This document shows positions 1-6,109 of a DNA stretch of 6,109 nt, piece by piece. The DNA comes from Chromatiales bacterium (GTDB lineage: Bacteria; Pseudomonadota; Gammaproteobacteria; SZUA-152). Position 1 is the first letter of the stretch, and every line of letters begins with the position of its first letter. The notes under the pieces are model-generated. The model saw nothing but the letters and a program-made list of their open reading frames with translations. It did not search any database and was not told the origin of the DNA. A program made the position numbers and the translations under genes. The DNA is taken from the NCBI GenBank assembly GCA_026999335.1, contig JALTPW010000031.1, forward strand, positions 1-6,109, in the 5' to 3' direction.

Positions 1-167
1 TCGGGCGTCTCGAGTTGAACAAGGAGGAACTGTCCATGCATAGGGATATTCTGGAACTCGTTCCGATACGGCAACACCAAGTCGGCGTGGAATTCCATGC
101 CACCTTGCTGAAAACCCCGAAAGATGCCGACAACCTGTTCCCTGGGAAAGAGCTGGATTTCTGCCAT
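1..167 (-). CDS. herA: HerA-type DNA translocase ATPase, N-terminal 55 codons (partial)
   Basis: This gene is cut by the left window edge. It begins with ATG at 165-167 on the minus strand and reads 55 codons without a stop, starting MAEIQLFPRE. Residues of about 12-55 (from VVGIFRG, through GMEFHADLVLPY, to GQFLLVQLETP) look like the small beta-barrel (HAS barrel) that opens HerA-family ATPases. The Walker A and B motifs would lie beyond the window. HerA is known as a hexameric DNA-pumping ATPase that partners the NurA nuclease in DNA-end processing, and the gene immediately upstream encodes a NurA protein. It starts 12 bp after the nurA stop with a good ribosome site, so the two are almost certainly co-transcribed and translationally coupled. 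The call rests more on the NurA neighbour and the N-terminal pattern than on catalytic motifs. Other HerA-like DUF87 ATPases from defence loci remain possible. Confidence 0.72.
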   Translation of the reverse strand, partial: MAEIQLFPREQVVGIFRGFQQGGMEFHADLVLPYRNEFQNIPMHGQFLLVQLETP

Positions 168-173
168 GTTTTT

Positions 174-180
174 CTCCCTT
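174..180 (-). promoter_or_regulatory. Ribosome binding site of herA, fused to the nurA stop codon
   Basis: On the minus strand the sequence reads TAAGGGAG, then six bases, then ATG. The nurA stop TAA (180-182) shares its last A with the AAGGGAG site. This supports ATG 165-167 as the herA start and suggests that ribosomes ending nurA reinitiate on herA. Confidence 0.7.
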
Positions 181-1322
181 TATCCGTACCGCCGTTGTGC
201 TGGATCAGCATCCTGAAGCTGGAACGTGTCCAAGGTACCAGCGTCTCCACCAAGGCTCGATCGCACGCCCTCATATATGAAGTCCTGCAGGATGTCGAAA
301 TCAAAGTCAACCAGCGCAGCATTCTCATGAGCCTTCTGTAAGCAGCGTGGATAATAGGGTACTGGGAAACCATTAATCGCGTCAGCCAACATTGACCCTA
401 GAATGGTCTGCGATTCCCCAATCTGAGGAACAAAGATGTCCACAGGCCAAACCGGATCCCTACGATGAGAACCAAATTTCACCAGGAACATCTTGCCGCC
501 TACAAACTTATTGATCTCACCACCTTCACCAGCGCGATCATCTCCCCGTGCAAACTCTGACCACACATAGGCTCGTTCCTCTACCTCCCGCGGCACTTCT
601 ACATAGGCTGGATAATCGGTTTGAAGCACCCCCTCCAAAGCCATCGCCAGACGATAACGCGAGAGAACTTTACTGTGCTTAGCCACGCCAGCGAGGTACA
701 CACGGCGGCGACTCTGGCTCCATTGCGTGTCGATGCGATGTCTCATCCCCTGCAATAGCCGTTGAAATAGGTCCTTGGCAAATACCTTACTGCGTAAGAG
801 ACCATCGCAGACAATTAGAGTATCCGTACCGAAATCCTTCTTGAGGAGGGCAAACAAAATGGCCCATTCGACCAGTTCTCGGTACACCTGCACCCAGCTG
901 GGAGAAACTGGTTTACCCTTGTCGGTCGGCCGAATCATGTGGGAGAGTGCCGGCAAATTGTCCACACCGAGAAAGGCCATCATCTCGCCCAGCGCCGTGC
1001 GCGGAGAGCCGTCAGAGGCGAACTGGCGCTCGTTGAGCTTCTGGATCGGTGTGGTAGGTGAAACCGCCTCTAGGCAGTACTCATTGTTACTGCTGTCTAC
1101 CACCCGGACCAGTTGGATTAAGAAGGGGTCGAATTGCAGCTGATTGTTACCGCCATCGGTTCCAACCAGAGAAATCGATGTCGTGGCACGAGGTTGAATA
1201 CGCCGAGTAGCATTCTTCAATGGACGGATCTCTTGCCGCAGCGCATCCAGCACCCCCTGATCCGTGCCAATGCATTCCGCGATGGCCTCCTTTAGCTGGG
1301 CCTGGCTTGCCGGGTCAATCAT
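180..1322 (-). CDS. nurA: NurA-domain DNA nuclease
   Basis: The 380-residue protein has the NurA pattern. Near the N terminus, SLVGTDGG (51-58) carries the first metal-binding Asp at D56. The helix RELVEWAILFALL (148-160) supplies the expected Glu (E149 or E152). LIVCDGLLR (169-177) gives the next acidic residue, D173. VYLAGVAKHSKV (208-219) contains the conserved Lys region around K215. The C-terminal block FPVPYYPRCLQKAHENA (319-335) contains H332. NurA enzymes are known manganese-dependent nucleases that digest DNA within a ring driven by HerA. All expected catalytic positions appear intact, so it is probably active. The start ATG at 1320-1322 is supported by an AGGAGG site five bases upstream. 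It forms an operon with herA downstream and is divergent from the small winged-helix gene at 1428. Its place next to drmD suggests a defence role rather than housekeeping repair (inference). The residue matches are by pattern, not by alignment. Confidence 0.85.
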   Translation of the reverse strand: MIDPASQAQLKEAIAECIGTDQGVLDALRQEIRPLKNATRRIQPRATTSISLVGTDGGNNQLQFDPFLIQLVRVVDSSNNEYCLEAVSPTTPIQKLNERQFASDGSPRTALGEMMAFLGVDNLPALSHMIRPTDKGKPVSPSWVQVYRELVEWAILFALLKKDFGTDTLIVCDGLLRSKVFAKDLFQRLLQGMRHRIDTQWSQSRRRVYLAGVAKHSKVLSRYRLAMALEGVLQTDYPAYVEVPREVEERAYVWSEFARGDDRAGEGGEINKFVGGKMFLVKFGSHRRDPVWPVDIFVPQIGESQTILGSMLADAINGFPVPYYPRCLQKAHENAALVDFDFDILQDFIYEGVRSSLGGDAGTLDTFQLQDADPAQRRYG

Positions 1323-1327
1323 ACCCC

Positions 1328-1333
1328 CCTCCT
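1328..1333 (-). promoter_or_regulatory. Ribosome binding site of nurA
   Basis: The minus strand reads AGGAGG followed by five bases and ATG at 1320-1322. This is a full-strength Shine-Dalgarno site and it fixes the nurA start. It overlaps the left copy of the direct repeat at 1330-1345. Confidence 0.8.
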
Positions 1334-1345
1334 GGCACGTAGCTG
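1330..1345. repeat. Direct repeat, left copy (beside nurA start)
   Basis: TCCTGGCAC, then GT, then AGCTG. The same nine bases and the same AGCTG, separated by a single C, recur at 1405-1419 in the same orientation, 75 bp away. This copy overlaps the nurA ribosome site and the predicted nurA transcript leader. It may be an operator for the winged-helix protein encoded next door (inference). Confidence 0.5.
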
Positions 1346-1349
1346 TTCA

Positions 1350-1380
1350 ATTATGCACAAGTTTGCCGTATCCTTGCCAA
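1350..1380 (-). promoter_or_regulatory. Candidate sigma70 promoter for nurA-herA
   Basis: On the minus strand there is TTGGCA (1375-1380, five of six matches to the -35 consensus), a 19-bp spacer, then CATAAT (1350-1355, five of six to the -10 consensus). Transcription would begin near 1343 and give a leader of about 20 bases that contains the AGGAGG site. The spacer is two bases longer than ideal, which fits a weak or regulated promoter. It was found by eye, with no scoring. Confidence 0.45.
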
Positions 1381-1404
1381 TATTACCATCATTACTGGCC
1401 CCTG

Positions 1405-1419
1405 TCCTGGCACCAGCTG
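1405..1419. repeat. Direct repeat, right copy (beside winged-helix gene start)
   Basis: TCCTGGCAC, then C, then AGCTG, the partner of the copy at 1330-1345. It ends at the first base of the GAGG ribosome site of the 64-residue winged-helix protein. A protein bound here could block that gene's own expression, so autoregulation is a reasonable guess. Confidence 0.5.
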
Positions 1420-1422
1420 AGG
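1419..1422 (+). promoter_or_regulatory. Ribosome binding site that selects ATG 1428
   Basis: GAGG (within TGAGGAAACG) lies five bases before ATG 1428-1430. The longer in-frame start at ATG 1353 has no purine-rich site in front of it, so this site is the reason for choosing the shorter protein. Confidence 0.65.
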
Positions 1423-1427
1423 AAACG

Positions 1428-1622
1428 ATGAAAGACGAGACTGGAGAGATATTTACCCTTGATGAGGTAGCGGCCTACCTCAAAGTGGGCAAACGAACGG
1501 TCTATCGCCTGGCAGCAGCGAAGAAGATACCCGCATTCAAAGTCGGGGGATCATGGCGTTTCTTGCGTGTAGATATTGATAACTGGATCAGGCAACAGTC
1601 TAAGGTGAGAAACTCTACATAG
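1428..1622 (+). CDS. Small excisionase/MerR-type winged-helix DNA-binding protein
   Basis: The 64-residue protein is almost entirely one DNA-binding domain of the excisionase family. FTLDEVAAYLKV (9-20) forms the first helix and turn. GKRTVYRLAAAKKI (21-34) is the recognition helix. AFKVGGSWRFLRVDIDNWI (36-54) forms the wing and closing helix. Such proteins either assist phage and transposon excision or act as local transcription regulators. No integrase is visible here, so a regulator of the adjoining operons is more likely (inference). An in-frame ATG at 1353 would add 25 hydrophobic, Pro/Leu-rich residues outside the domain. It lacks a ribosome site and falls inside the predicted -10 element of nurA, so it is disfavoured. 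The gene lies divergent to nurA and 173 bp ahead of drmD on the same strand, and may be read through into drmD. The family is clear but the function is not shown. Confidence 0.8.
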   Translation: MKDETGEIFTLDEVAAYLKVGKRTVYRLAAAKKIPAFKVGGSWRFLRVDIDNWIRQQSKVRNST

Positions 1623-1795
1623 TAGATACACGCAACCACTGCACAGCTTACCGAAGAACTACTAAAGGTTTGCTTATAGAATTGGGATAACGGTGACCAC
1701 GAACTCGATCGAGAAACCAAAGACTCATGTCTACCACAGTAGGTTAAAGATATAGCCAGGTACATTTATATTAAAAAAACACGGAACCAAATAAT
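1623..1795. other. Gene-free spacer upstream of drmD, with weak promoter-like signals
   Basis: This is the longest intergenic stretch in the window. It becomes AT-rich toward drmD, with a run of seven A at 1773-1779. A weak promoter-like pair is TTAAAG (1744-1749) and TATATT (1767-1772) with a 17-bp spacer, but the -35 matches only three of six consensus bases. A perfect 10-bp palindrome lies at 1704-1713. The CCTGGC core of the direct repeats upstream occurs here inverted, as GCCAGG at 1755-1760. No hairpin followed by a T run was seen. A separate drmD promoter here is plausible but unproven. Confidence 0.4.
1704..1713. repeat. Perfect 10-bp palindrome upstream of drmD
   Basis: CTCGATCGAG reads the same on both strands, and the flanking bases do not extend it. 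A palindrome of this length is not rare by chance in a 173-bp stretch, so an operator role is only a possibility. Confidence 0.25.
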
Positions 1796-4700
1796 ATGCC
1801 AAAGTCAGGGGCAGCACCGGAACAAGGGCAAATAGTCAAACTGCGCCATAAGATATGGGCGGTCACAGCAGTCAATAAAACTACGGTTCAAGCAGGCAAT
1901 GCTATCCATAGGGTCGCCCTTGAATGCCTGAGCGATGATGCCCTGGGAGATAATATTCAAGTTATATGGGAACGTGAAGTAGCCCCCATGCTGGTTGAGT
2001 CCACAACTCTGCCAGACATCACTGCCCACGACGAACCAGAACTCTTCGACGCTTTTATACGTTCCCTTCAATGGGGTGCAAGCTCTATAGCTGTAGGCGA
2101 TATGCTACAAGCCCCATTCAGGGGTGGCATTCAAATGGAAGAGTATCAGCTGGCTCCCGTCATCCGGGCCACCAATATGCCCAGAGTGCGCCTATTGCTA
2201 GCTGACGATGTTGGTCTGGGTAAGACCATTGAAGCGGGCCTGGTCACCCAGGAACTTATCCATAGCCACAGAGCTAGTCGAGTACTGATAGTCTGTCCCG
2301 CGCATTTGAAGCTTAAATGGGTTGACGAGATGGCCGAGAAATTTGGCCTCGAATTCAAAATCATTGACCGGAATTCCGTCCTAAAAATGAGGAAAGAATA
2401 TGGCCCAACCATTAATCCTTGGGCCAGCTTCCCACGACTCGTTACGTCGATTGATTATCTAAAGACCGAACACCCTCGCCGCTTATTCGACGAATACACA
2501 CGCAGACGGCGAGAGGAAAGCCCAAACAACCGCCCCTGGGATCTCCTGATTTTGGATGAAGCCCATAACGCGGCTCCTTCAGGAAAAAAACAATATATTC
2601 GCGACTCTGAACGCACCTCACTGCTCCGATCAATATCTGAGCAGTTTGAGCATAAAATATTTCTCACCGCAACACCACACAACGGATACCGTGAAAGTTT
2701 CACCGGTTTATTGGAGATTTTAGACAACCTGCGGTTTTCACGTGGCACTGACCTCGACAAGACTCAGCTTTCTGCTGTGACCGTGCGCCGTTTAAAGCAG
2801 GATATTTTAAACCCTGATGGTTCTCCCCGCTTCCCCAAAAGGGTCATTCTTCCACGCGATGAAACAACCGACCCGCAGCTTTACGTCAATTTGAAGGGTG
2901 ATGAACAGCGTCTGTTTGACTTGCTCCAATCCTATACAGAAAGTCGTTTAAGTTCCGCCGATAAGCGCACCGAACGACCACTGCAGTTCGTACTCACCTT
3001 GCTAAAAAAACGGGCCCTGTCTTCCCCGTTAGCTCTACGCGAAAGCCTTATCGTCCATACGCAGAATACAGGCATTAAAGAAGAACTTGGTATTGGAGAG
3101 TCGCTGTTTAACAGCTTGGAGCAAAAAGACTCCGAAGACTGGAGTGACGACGAGGAGAAAGAAGACAACCTCGAAGCCGCTACTAGCGCCGCATCCAAGC
3201 TTATAAATGAGCTGACCAACGATGAAAAACGCTTCCTGCAGGAAATGTATGAAATCGTAGACAAACAGGTTTCACACTTCTCGATTCAGGAAGACAGCAA
3301 AGCCGCTGCATTGATCTCATGGATTAACAACAATCTACGGGCCAATGACGAATGGAACGGTGAACGTGTCATTATCTTTACCGAGTACAAGCACACGCTC
3401 AATTATCTTGAACGCGTGCTCGAAAAACACGGATACCTGGATGCTACACGCACCATTGTTGGCGGCATGAATGACGGCGATCGCCAGCGGATAAACGATG
3501 AATTTCAGGCCCCTAACAGCGAAACTAGTGTGCGAATTCTCCTCGCAACTGACGCCGCCTCGGAAGGCGCGGACTTCCAGAAATACTGCCGCAACTTGAT
3601 TCACTACGAAATCCCATGGAATCCGATACGCCTGGAACAACGCAACGGCCGGGTGGACCGTCATGGACAAAAAGCGGATGAAGTACGCATACACCACTTC
3701 GTCTACAAAAATCAGGAAGATTCCGAGTTTCTCAAACTCATCGTCGACAAAGTAGAAACAATCAGAAATGATCTTGGCAGTGTCGGCGCCATAATCGCCG
3801 ATAATGTTCGACGAAAAGCACTTGGCCAGGACGTCAATCTTGCCGCTATCGATGATGATGCGCGCAGAAGAATGGCGCAGAAAGAAATGGCCATTGAAGC
3901 CCGAGAAAATGAAGGCGTAGCTCAAATGGTTGAGGCATTGAGCAAAGCGCGAACAGCACTCGACATATCAGATAGCAATCAGTTACAGCTATTAGATCAG
4001 GCGTTGCGATTGGAAGGTTGCGAAGAGGCAATCAGACAGTTGGGTAACGACGAGTTCATTCTGCTGCAGGTTCCTACCGCATGGACCGAATGCAAAACCT
4101 ACGTCAGTACCGATTATTTGCAGAAACGGTTGTCGTTTAATCGCGCTAAGGCCAGGGATGATGATGCCATAGGCATCGTCCATCTGGATCACCTCTTGAT
4201 GCGACGAGCCATCTCCTCTTTTCGGGTGCAAATGTGGGGAGCACAGTCGTCCAGAGAACGTCTTAACAGAGTCACCATAACAGAATCCACAGCGATCATC
4301 TCACCGGCTGTTATTGCCTGGGGACGGCTTGTGCTGTTGGGCCCTGAACACAATCGCCTCCATGAAGGCCTGGTTCGTTGCCAACTCGAGATTCGCGGTG
4401 GCAATTTGGTTGAGCAAGCAGTATCGCGGCCGGAGGATGCAACAGTTTTCACCGGCGACATCACCGATGTTCAAGAGCTTATCTATCCCCATCTTGAGGC
4501 CATTGCCGAGAAACTTTCGACCACAGCCGATGCACAAGCCAAATTGCTTATCGACACCCTGAAAGAACGTGGTGAAGTTGCACGCAAACACGCCCAAAGC
4601 CTGGCGACAGAACGCATTACTGCCATCAGAAATGCCATCAAGGAGTGGCAAAAACGCTCAGCGGATTTGCAGATGCAATTCGCGTTTGATGAGGAAGAGC

Positions 4701-4864
4701 AGGAACAGCGAGAGCAGGATTTCCTTGCTCTTCAGCTCAGGCTTGAGCAACTCCAACAAGAACGAGAAACAGAACCGAAACGCCAGCGAAATTTATATAA
4801 AGTGACAGATCAAAGAATGTACCCGGTTGCTCTGGAAATCATCCTTCCTAAGGAGGGCAACTAA
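1796..4864 (+). CDS. drmD: SNF2-family DISARM helicase DrmD
   Basis: This 1022-residue SF2 helicase has a full motif set. The first RecA lobe has motif I ADDVGLGKTIEAG (136-148, K143), motif Ia VLIVCPAHLKLKW (163-175), motif II LILDEAH (251-257) and motif III FLTATPHNG (289-297). The second lobe has VIIFTEY (525-531), motif V LLATDAASEGADFQ (582-595) and motif VI EQRNGRVDRHGQ (614-625, with Arg fingers R619 and R622). It should therefore hydrolyse ATP and move on DNA. The opening GQIVKLRHKIWAV (11-23) and the overall size resemble DrmD, the SNF2-like helicase of class 1 DISARM, and RapA-like helicases. Between the lobes is an acidic stretch (about 445-460). Residues 900-1000 look helical and rich in Gln and Glu, probably coiled coil. 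An in-frame TAA at 1772-1774 leaves ATG 1796 as the only sensible start, with a weak GGAA site ahead. The stop overlaps the methyltransferase start by one base. The DrmD assignment leans on this context as well as on sequence. Confidence 0.85.
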   Translation: MPKSGAAPEQGQIVKLRHKIWAVTAVNKTTVQAGNAIHRVALECLSDDALGDNIQVIWEREVAPMLVESTTLPDITAHDEPELFDAFIRSLQWGASSIAVGDMLQAPFRGGIQMEEYQLAPVIRATNMPRVRLLLADDVGLGKTIEAGLVTQELIHSHRASRVLIVCPAHLKLKWVDEMAEKFGLEFKIIDRNSVLKMRKEYGPTINPWASFPRLVTSIDYLKTEHPRRLFDEYTRRRREESPNNRPWDLLILDEAHNAAPSGKKQYIRDSERTSLLRSISEQFEHKIFLTATPHNGYRESFTGLLEILDNLRFSRGTDLDKTQLSAVTVRRLKQDILNPDGSPRFPKRVILPRDETTDPQLYVNLKGDEQRLFDLLQSYTESRLSSADKRTERPLQFVLTLLKKRALSSPLALRESLIVHTQNTGIKEELGIGESLFNSLEQKDSEDWSDDEEKEDNLEAATSAASKLINELTNDEKRFLQEMYEIVDKQVSHFSIQEDSKAAALISWINNNLRANDEWNGERVIIFTEYKHTLNYLERVLEKHGYLDATRTIVGGMNDGDRQRINDEFQAPNSETSVRILLATDAASEGADFQKYCRNLIHYEIPWNPIRLEQRNGRVDRHGQKADEVRIHHFVYKNQEDSEFLKLIVDKVETIRNDLGSVGAIIADNVRRKALGQDVNLAAIDDDARRRMAQKEMAIEARENEGVAQMVEALSKARTALDISDSNQLQLLDQALRLEGCEEAIRQLGNDEFILLQVPTAWTECKTYVSTDYLQKRLSFNRAKARDDDAIGIVHLDHLLMRRAISSFRVQMWGAQSSRERLNRVTITESTAIISPAVIAWGRLVLLGPEHNRLHEGLVRCQLEIRGGNLVEQAVSRPEDATVFTGDITDVQELIYPHLEAIAEKLSTTADAQAKLLIDTLKERGEVARKHAQSLATERITAIRNAIKEWQKRSADLQMQFAFDEEEQEQREQDFLALQLRLEQLQQERETEPKRQRNLYKVTDQRMYPVALEIILPKEGN
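4850..4856 (+). promoter_or_regulatory. Ribosome binding site of the methyltransferase gene
   Basis: AAGGAGG lies seven bases before ATG 4864-4866, inside the last codons of the helicase gene. It is near-perfect, decides the start of the next gene, and contrasts with the weak site ahead of the helicase. The methyltransferase may therefore be made in excess of the helicase (inference). Confidence 0.8.
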
Positions 4865-6109
4865 TGGCCACCAATAAACGTGTCGCCAAGCGGCAGCATC
4901 GCTGGCTATCCAGCGTAGAAATTACCGGTGTTGTATTAAGCGAACCGGTGCTGGCAGATGCGGGCAATTTCAGATCCCTCGACAAAGCAGAACTGACCGA
5001 CTTCCGAAAGCAACGAGAAATCTGGAACCTGCCAAAGGGCATGGTCGAGGGCAATGGTCAACCCGCTTGGCTCAATTTCATTCTCGAAGAATTTCTGGGT
5101 CTTAAGGACAAAGATTACTGGCAAGTAGGCGCGGCCATTCCGGCCAACATGGTGGTAAACCTGCCTGAGCAGCAAGAAACGCTTCGCCCCAGCCGAATCC
5201 TGCTAGATGAATGCAAGCCCATCATGCTGGTGCTTGAAGTGCCACACGAGCAATCACTGGACAAGCCTTGGCTACAGGACAAAGGGCGCTGGAAGGCATC
5301 GCCTACCACCAAGTTTGACCGGTTACTGCGTGAAACAGGCGTCGAACTGGGCTTGCTGACCAATGGTGAGGCTTGGCGCCTCGTGGTCGCTTCTCCATCT
5401 GAAACCACGTCCTGGATGACGTGGACCGCGCAAACCTGGAATGATGACCCGCTCACCCTTGCCGCCTTTAAAGACCTGCTCGGCGAGTCTCGCTTTTTTG
5501 CCGGACCGCGCGATCAGGTTGTACTGGAACTCATCAAGCAAAGCCGTCAGCGGCAACTGGATGTAGCTGACCAGCTCGGCAATCAGGTTCGTGAAGCGCT
5601 GCAGATTCTTGTTCACGAGCTGGACAGGGTGGATGCCGAACTTGGTGGTACCTTCCTGCGCGGTTACAGCGAAGCTGAAATATTCGAGTCCAGCGTCGCA
5701 TTTATTATGCGCCTGCTGTTCACTCTCTATGCTGAAGAAAACGGCCTGCTGCCCCACGGCAACGTCAACTATGACAGAGCCTATGGCGTCCTCCACCTCC
5801 TAACTGAATTGGAAGAAACCAAGCGACTCGCCCCTGAGAAGCTCAAACACTCTTATGCAGCCTATGCCCGGCTGTTGGCGAGTTCACGCTTGCTACATGA
5901 CGGCAGCGTCGATCCTGATATTCGTATCGCCGCTCATGGAGGGCAGTTGTTTGACCCAAATCGCTATCCCTTGCTGGATGGTCGAACCAAACAAGGTTCT
6001 TGGCCCACTGAGATACCGGAACCGCCGAAAGTCCGAGACGCGGCTATACGGGATATTTTAAGAAGCCTGAAGTACGCCAAGGCGGATGGTGTGCGCCAGC
6101 TAGTGAGCT
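4864..6109 (+). CDS. drmMI: DISARM-type DNA adenine methyltransferase DrmMI, N-terminal part (partial)
   Basis: The reading frame is open from ATG 4864 to the right edge (415 codons), beginning MATNKRVAKRQHRW. Residues 110-175 resemble the N-terminal domain of large type IIG-like and PglX-like enzymes: ILLDECKPIMLVLEV (112-126), a WKASPTTKFDRLLRE segment (143-157) and GLLTNGEAWRLV (163-174). RLLFTLYAEENGLLP (283-297) and GGQLFDPNRYPLLDG (359-373) are further hallmarks of Eco57I/PglX/DrmMI proteins before the methylase core. The catalytic NPPY and SAM-binding motifs are expected beyond the window and are not seen. In DISARM this enzyme methylates adenine in host DNA to mark it as self. The start overlaps the helicase stop as TAATG, with AAGGAGG upstream, so the two genes are coupled. 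BREX PglX or a stand-alone type IIG enzyme are alternatives; the DrmD neighbour favours DrmMI. Confidence 0.72.
   Translation, partial: MATNKRVAKRQHRWLSSVEITGVVLSEPVLADAGNFRSLDKAELTDFRKQREIWNLPKGMVEGNGQPAWLNFILEEFLGLKDKDYWQVGAAIPANMVVNLPEQQETLRPSRILLDECKPIMLVLEVPHEQSLDKPWLQDKGRWKASPTTKFDRLLRETGVELGLLTNGEAWRLVVASPSETTSWMTWTAQTWNDDPLTLAAFKDLLGESRFFAGPRDQVVLELIKQSRQRQLDVADQLGNQVREALQILVHELDRVDAELGGTFLRGYSEAEIFESSVAFIMRLLFTLYAEENGLLPHGNVNYDRAYGVLHLLTELEETKRLAPEKLKHSYAAYARLLASSRLLHDGSVDPDIRIAAHGGQLFDPNRYPLLDGRTKQGSWPTEIPEPPKVRDAAIRDILRSLKYAKADGVRQLVS

Noticed and set aside
15..341. Plus-strand open frame of 108 codons
   Set aside because: It lies antisense across the herA start and the nurA end, both supported by family motifs and ribosome sites, and it has no recognisable domain.
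1353..1427. Longer start for the winged-helix protein, adding a signal-peptide-like 25 residues
   Set aside because: There is no ribosome site before ATG 1353, the extra residues lie outside the DNA-binding domain, and a GAGG site stands five bases before ATG 1428. A secreted DNA-binding regulator would make no sense.
1428..1622. Integrative element or prophage boundary marked by an excisionase gene
   Set aside because: No integrase, tRNA gene or attachment-site repeat is present. The protein family includes many plain regulators.
1727..1747. Six-codon open frame (possible leader peptide) upstream of drmD
   Set aside because: It has no ribosome site and no attenuator-like hairpins, and a frame this short is expected by chance.
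3335..3925. Minus-strand open frame of 196 codons inside the helicase gene
   Set aside because: It is antisense to helicase motifs V and VI. Its Phe/Ser/Val-rich product shows no family pattern, so it is a shadow of the real gene.
5323..5796. Minus-strand open frame of 157 codons inside the methyltransferase gene
   Set aside because: The plus-strand frame here has clear family motifs and a strong start. The antisense product has none.
4864..6109. BREX PglX identity for the methyltransferase
   Set aside because: PglX proteins share the N-terminal layout, but the gene is coupled to a SNF2 helicase and no BREX genes (pglZ, brxC, brxL) are visible. DrmMI fits better, though the missing C-terminal part leaves this open.

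Overview
The window carries the middle of what looks like an antiviral defence locus from a bacterium, probably a Gram-negative proteobacterium. That guess rests on the mid-range base composition, the strong Shine-Dalgarno sites, the sigma70-like promoter and the general look of the proteins; nothing in the window fixes the taxon. Coding density is high and every long gene has recognisable motifs. No RNA genes, CRISPR repeats, insertion sequences or clear terminators were seen.

Left part (1-1322, minus strand): a two-gene unit transcribed leftwards. The first gene, at 180-1322, encodes a NurA-domain nuclease. It is followed 12 bp later by the start of a HerA-type FtsK/VirB4-like ATPase, of which only the first 55 codons (1-167) lie inside the window. 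HerA and NurA are known to form a motor-plus-nuclease complex that processes DNA ends. In bacteria the pair is often found in defence islands.

Centre (1323-1795): a 105-bp divergent intergenic region separates nurA from a small plus-strand gene (1428-1622) for a 64-residue excisionase/MerR-type winged-helix DNA-binding protein. The region holds a candidate nurA promoter and a 15-16 bp direct repeat, with one copy beside each gene's start. A further 173 bp with no gene precedes the next gene.

Right part (1796-6109, plus strand): a 1022-residue SNF2/SF2 helicase resembling DrmD of class 1 DISARM. It overlaps by one base the start of a large Eco57I/PglX-like DNA adenine methyltransferase (DrmMI-like). 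That gene is cut by the window edge after 415 codons, before the catalytic methylase motifs. The drmD-drmMI order is that of class 1 DISARM, so drmA, drmB and drmC would be expected beyond the right edge.

Working model (inference): the methyltransferase marks host DNA and the SNF2 helicase acts with the rest of the DISARM-type complex on unmarked DNA. HerA-NurA, divergently transcribed, may supply processive degradation of DNA ends. The small winged-helix protein between the two arms is the obvious candidate for controlling both.
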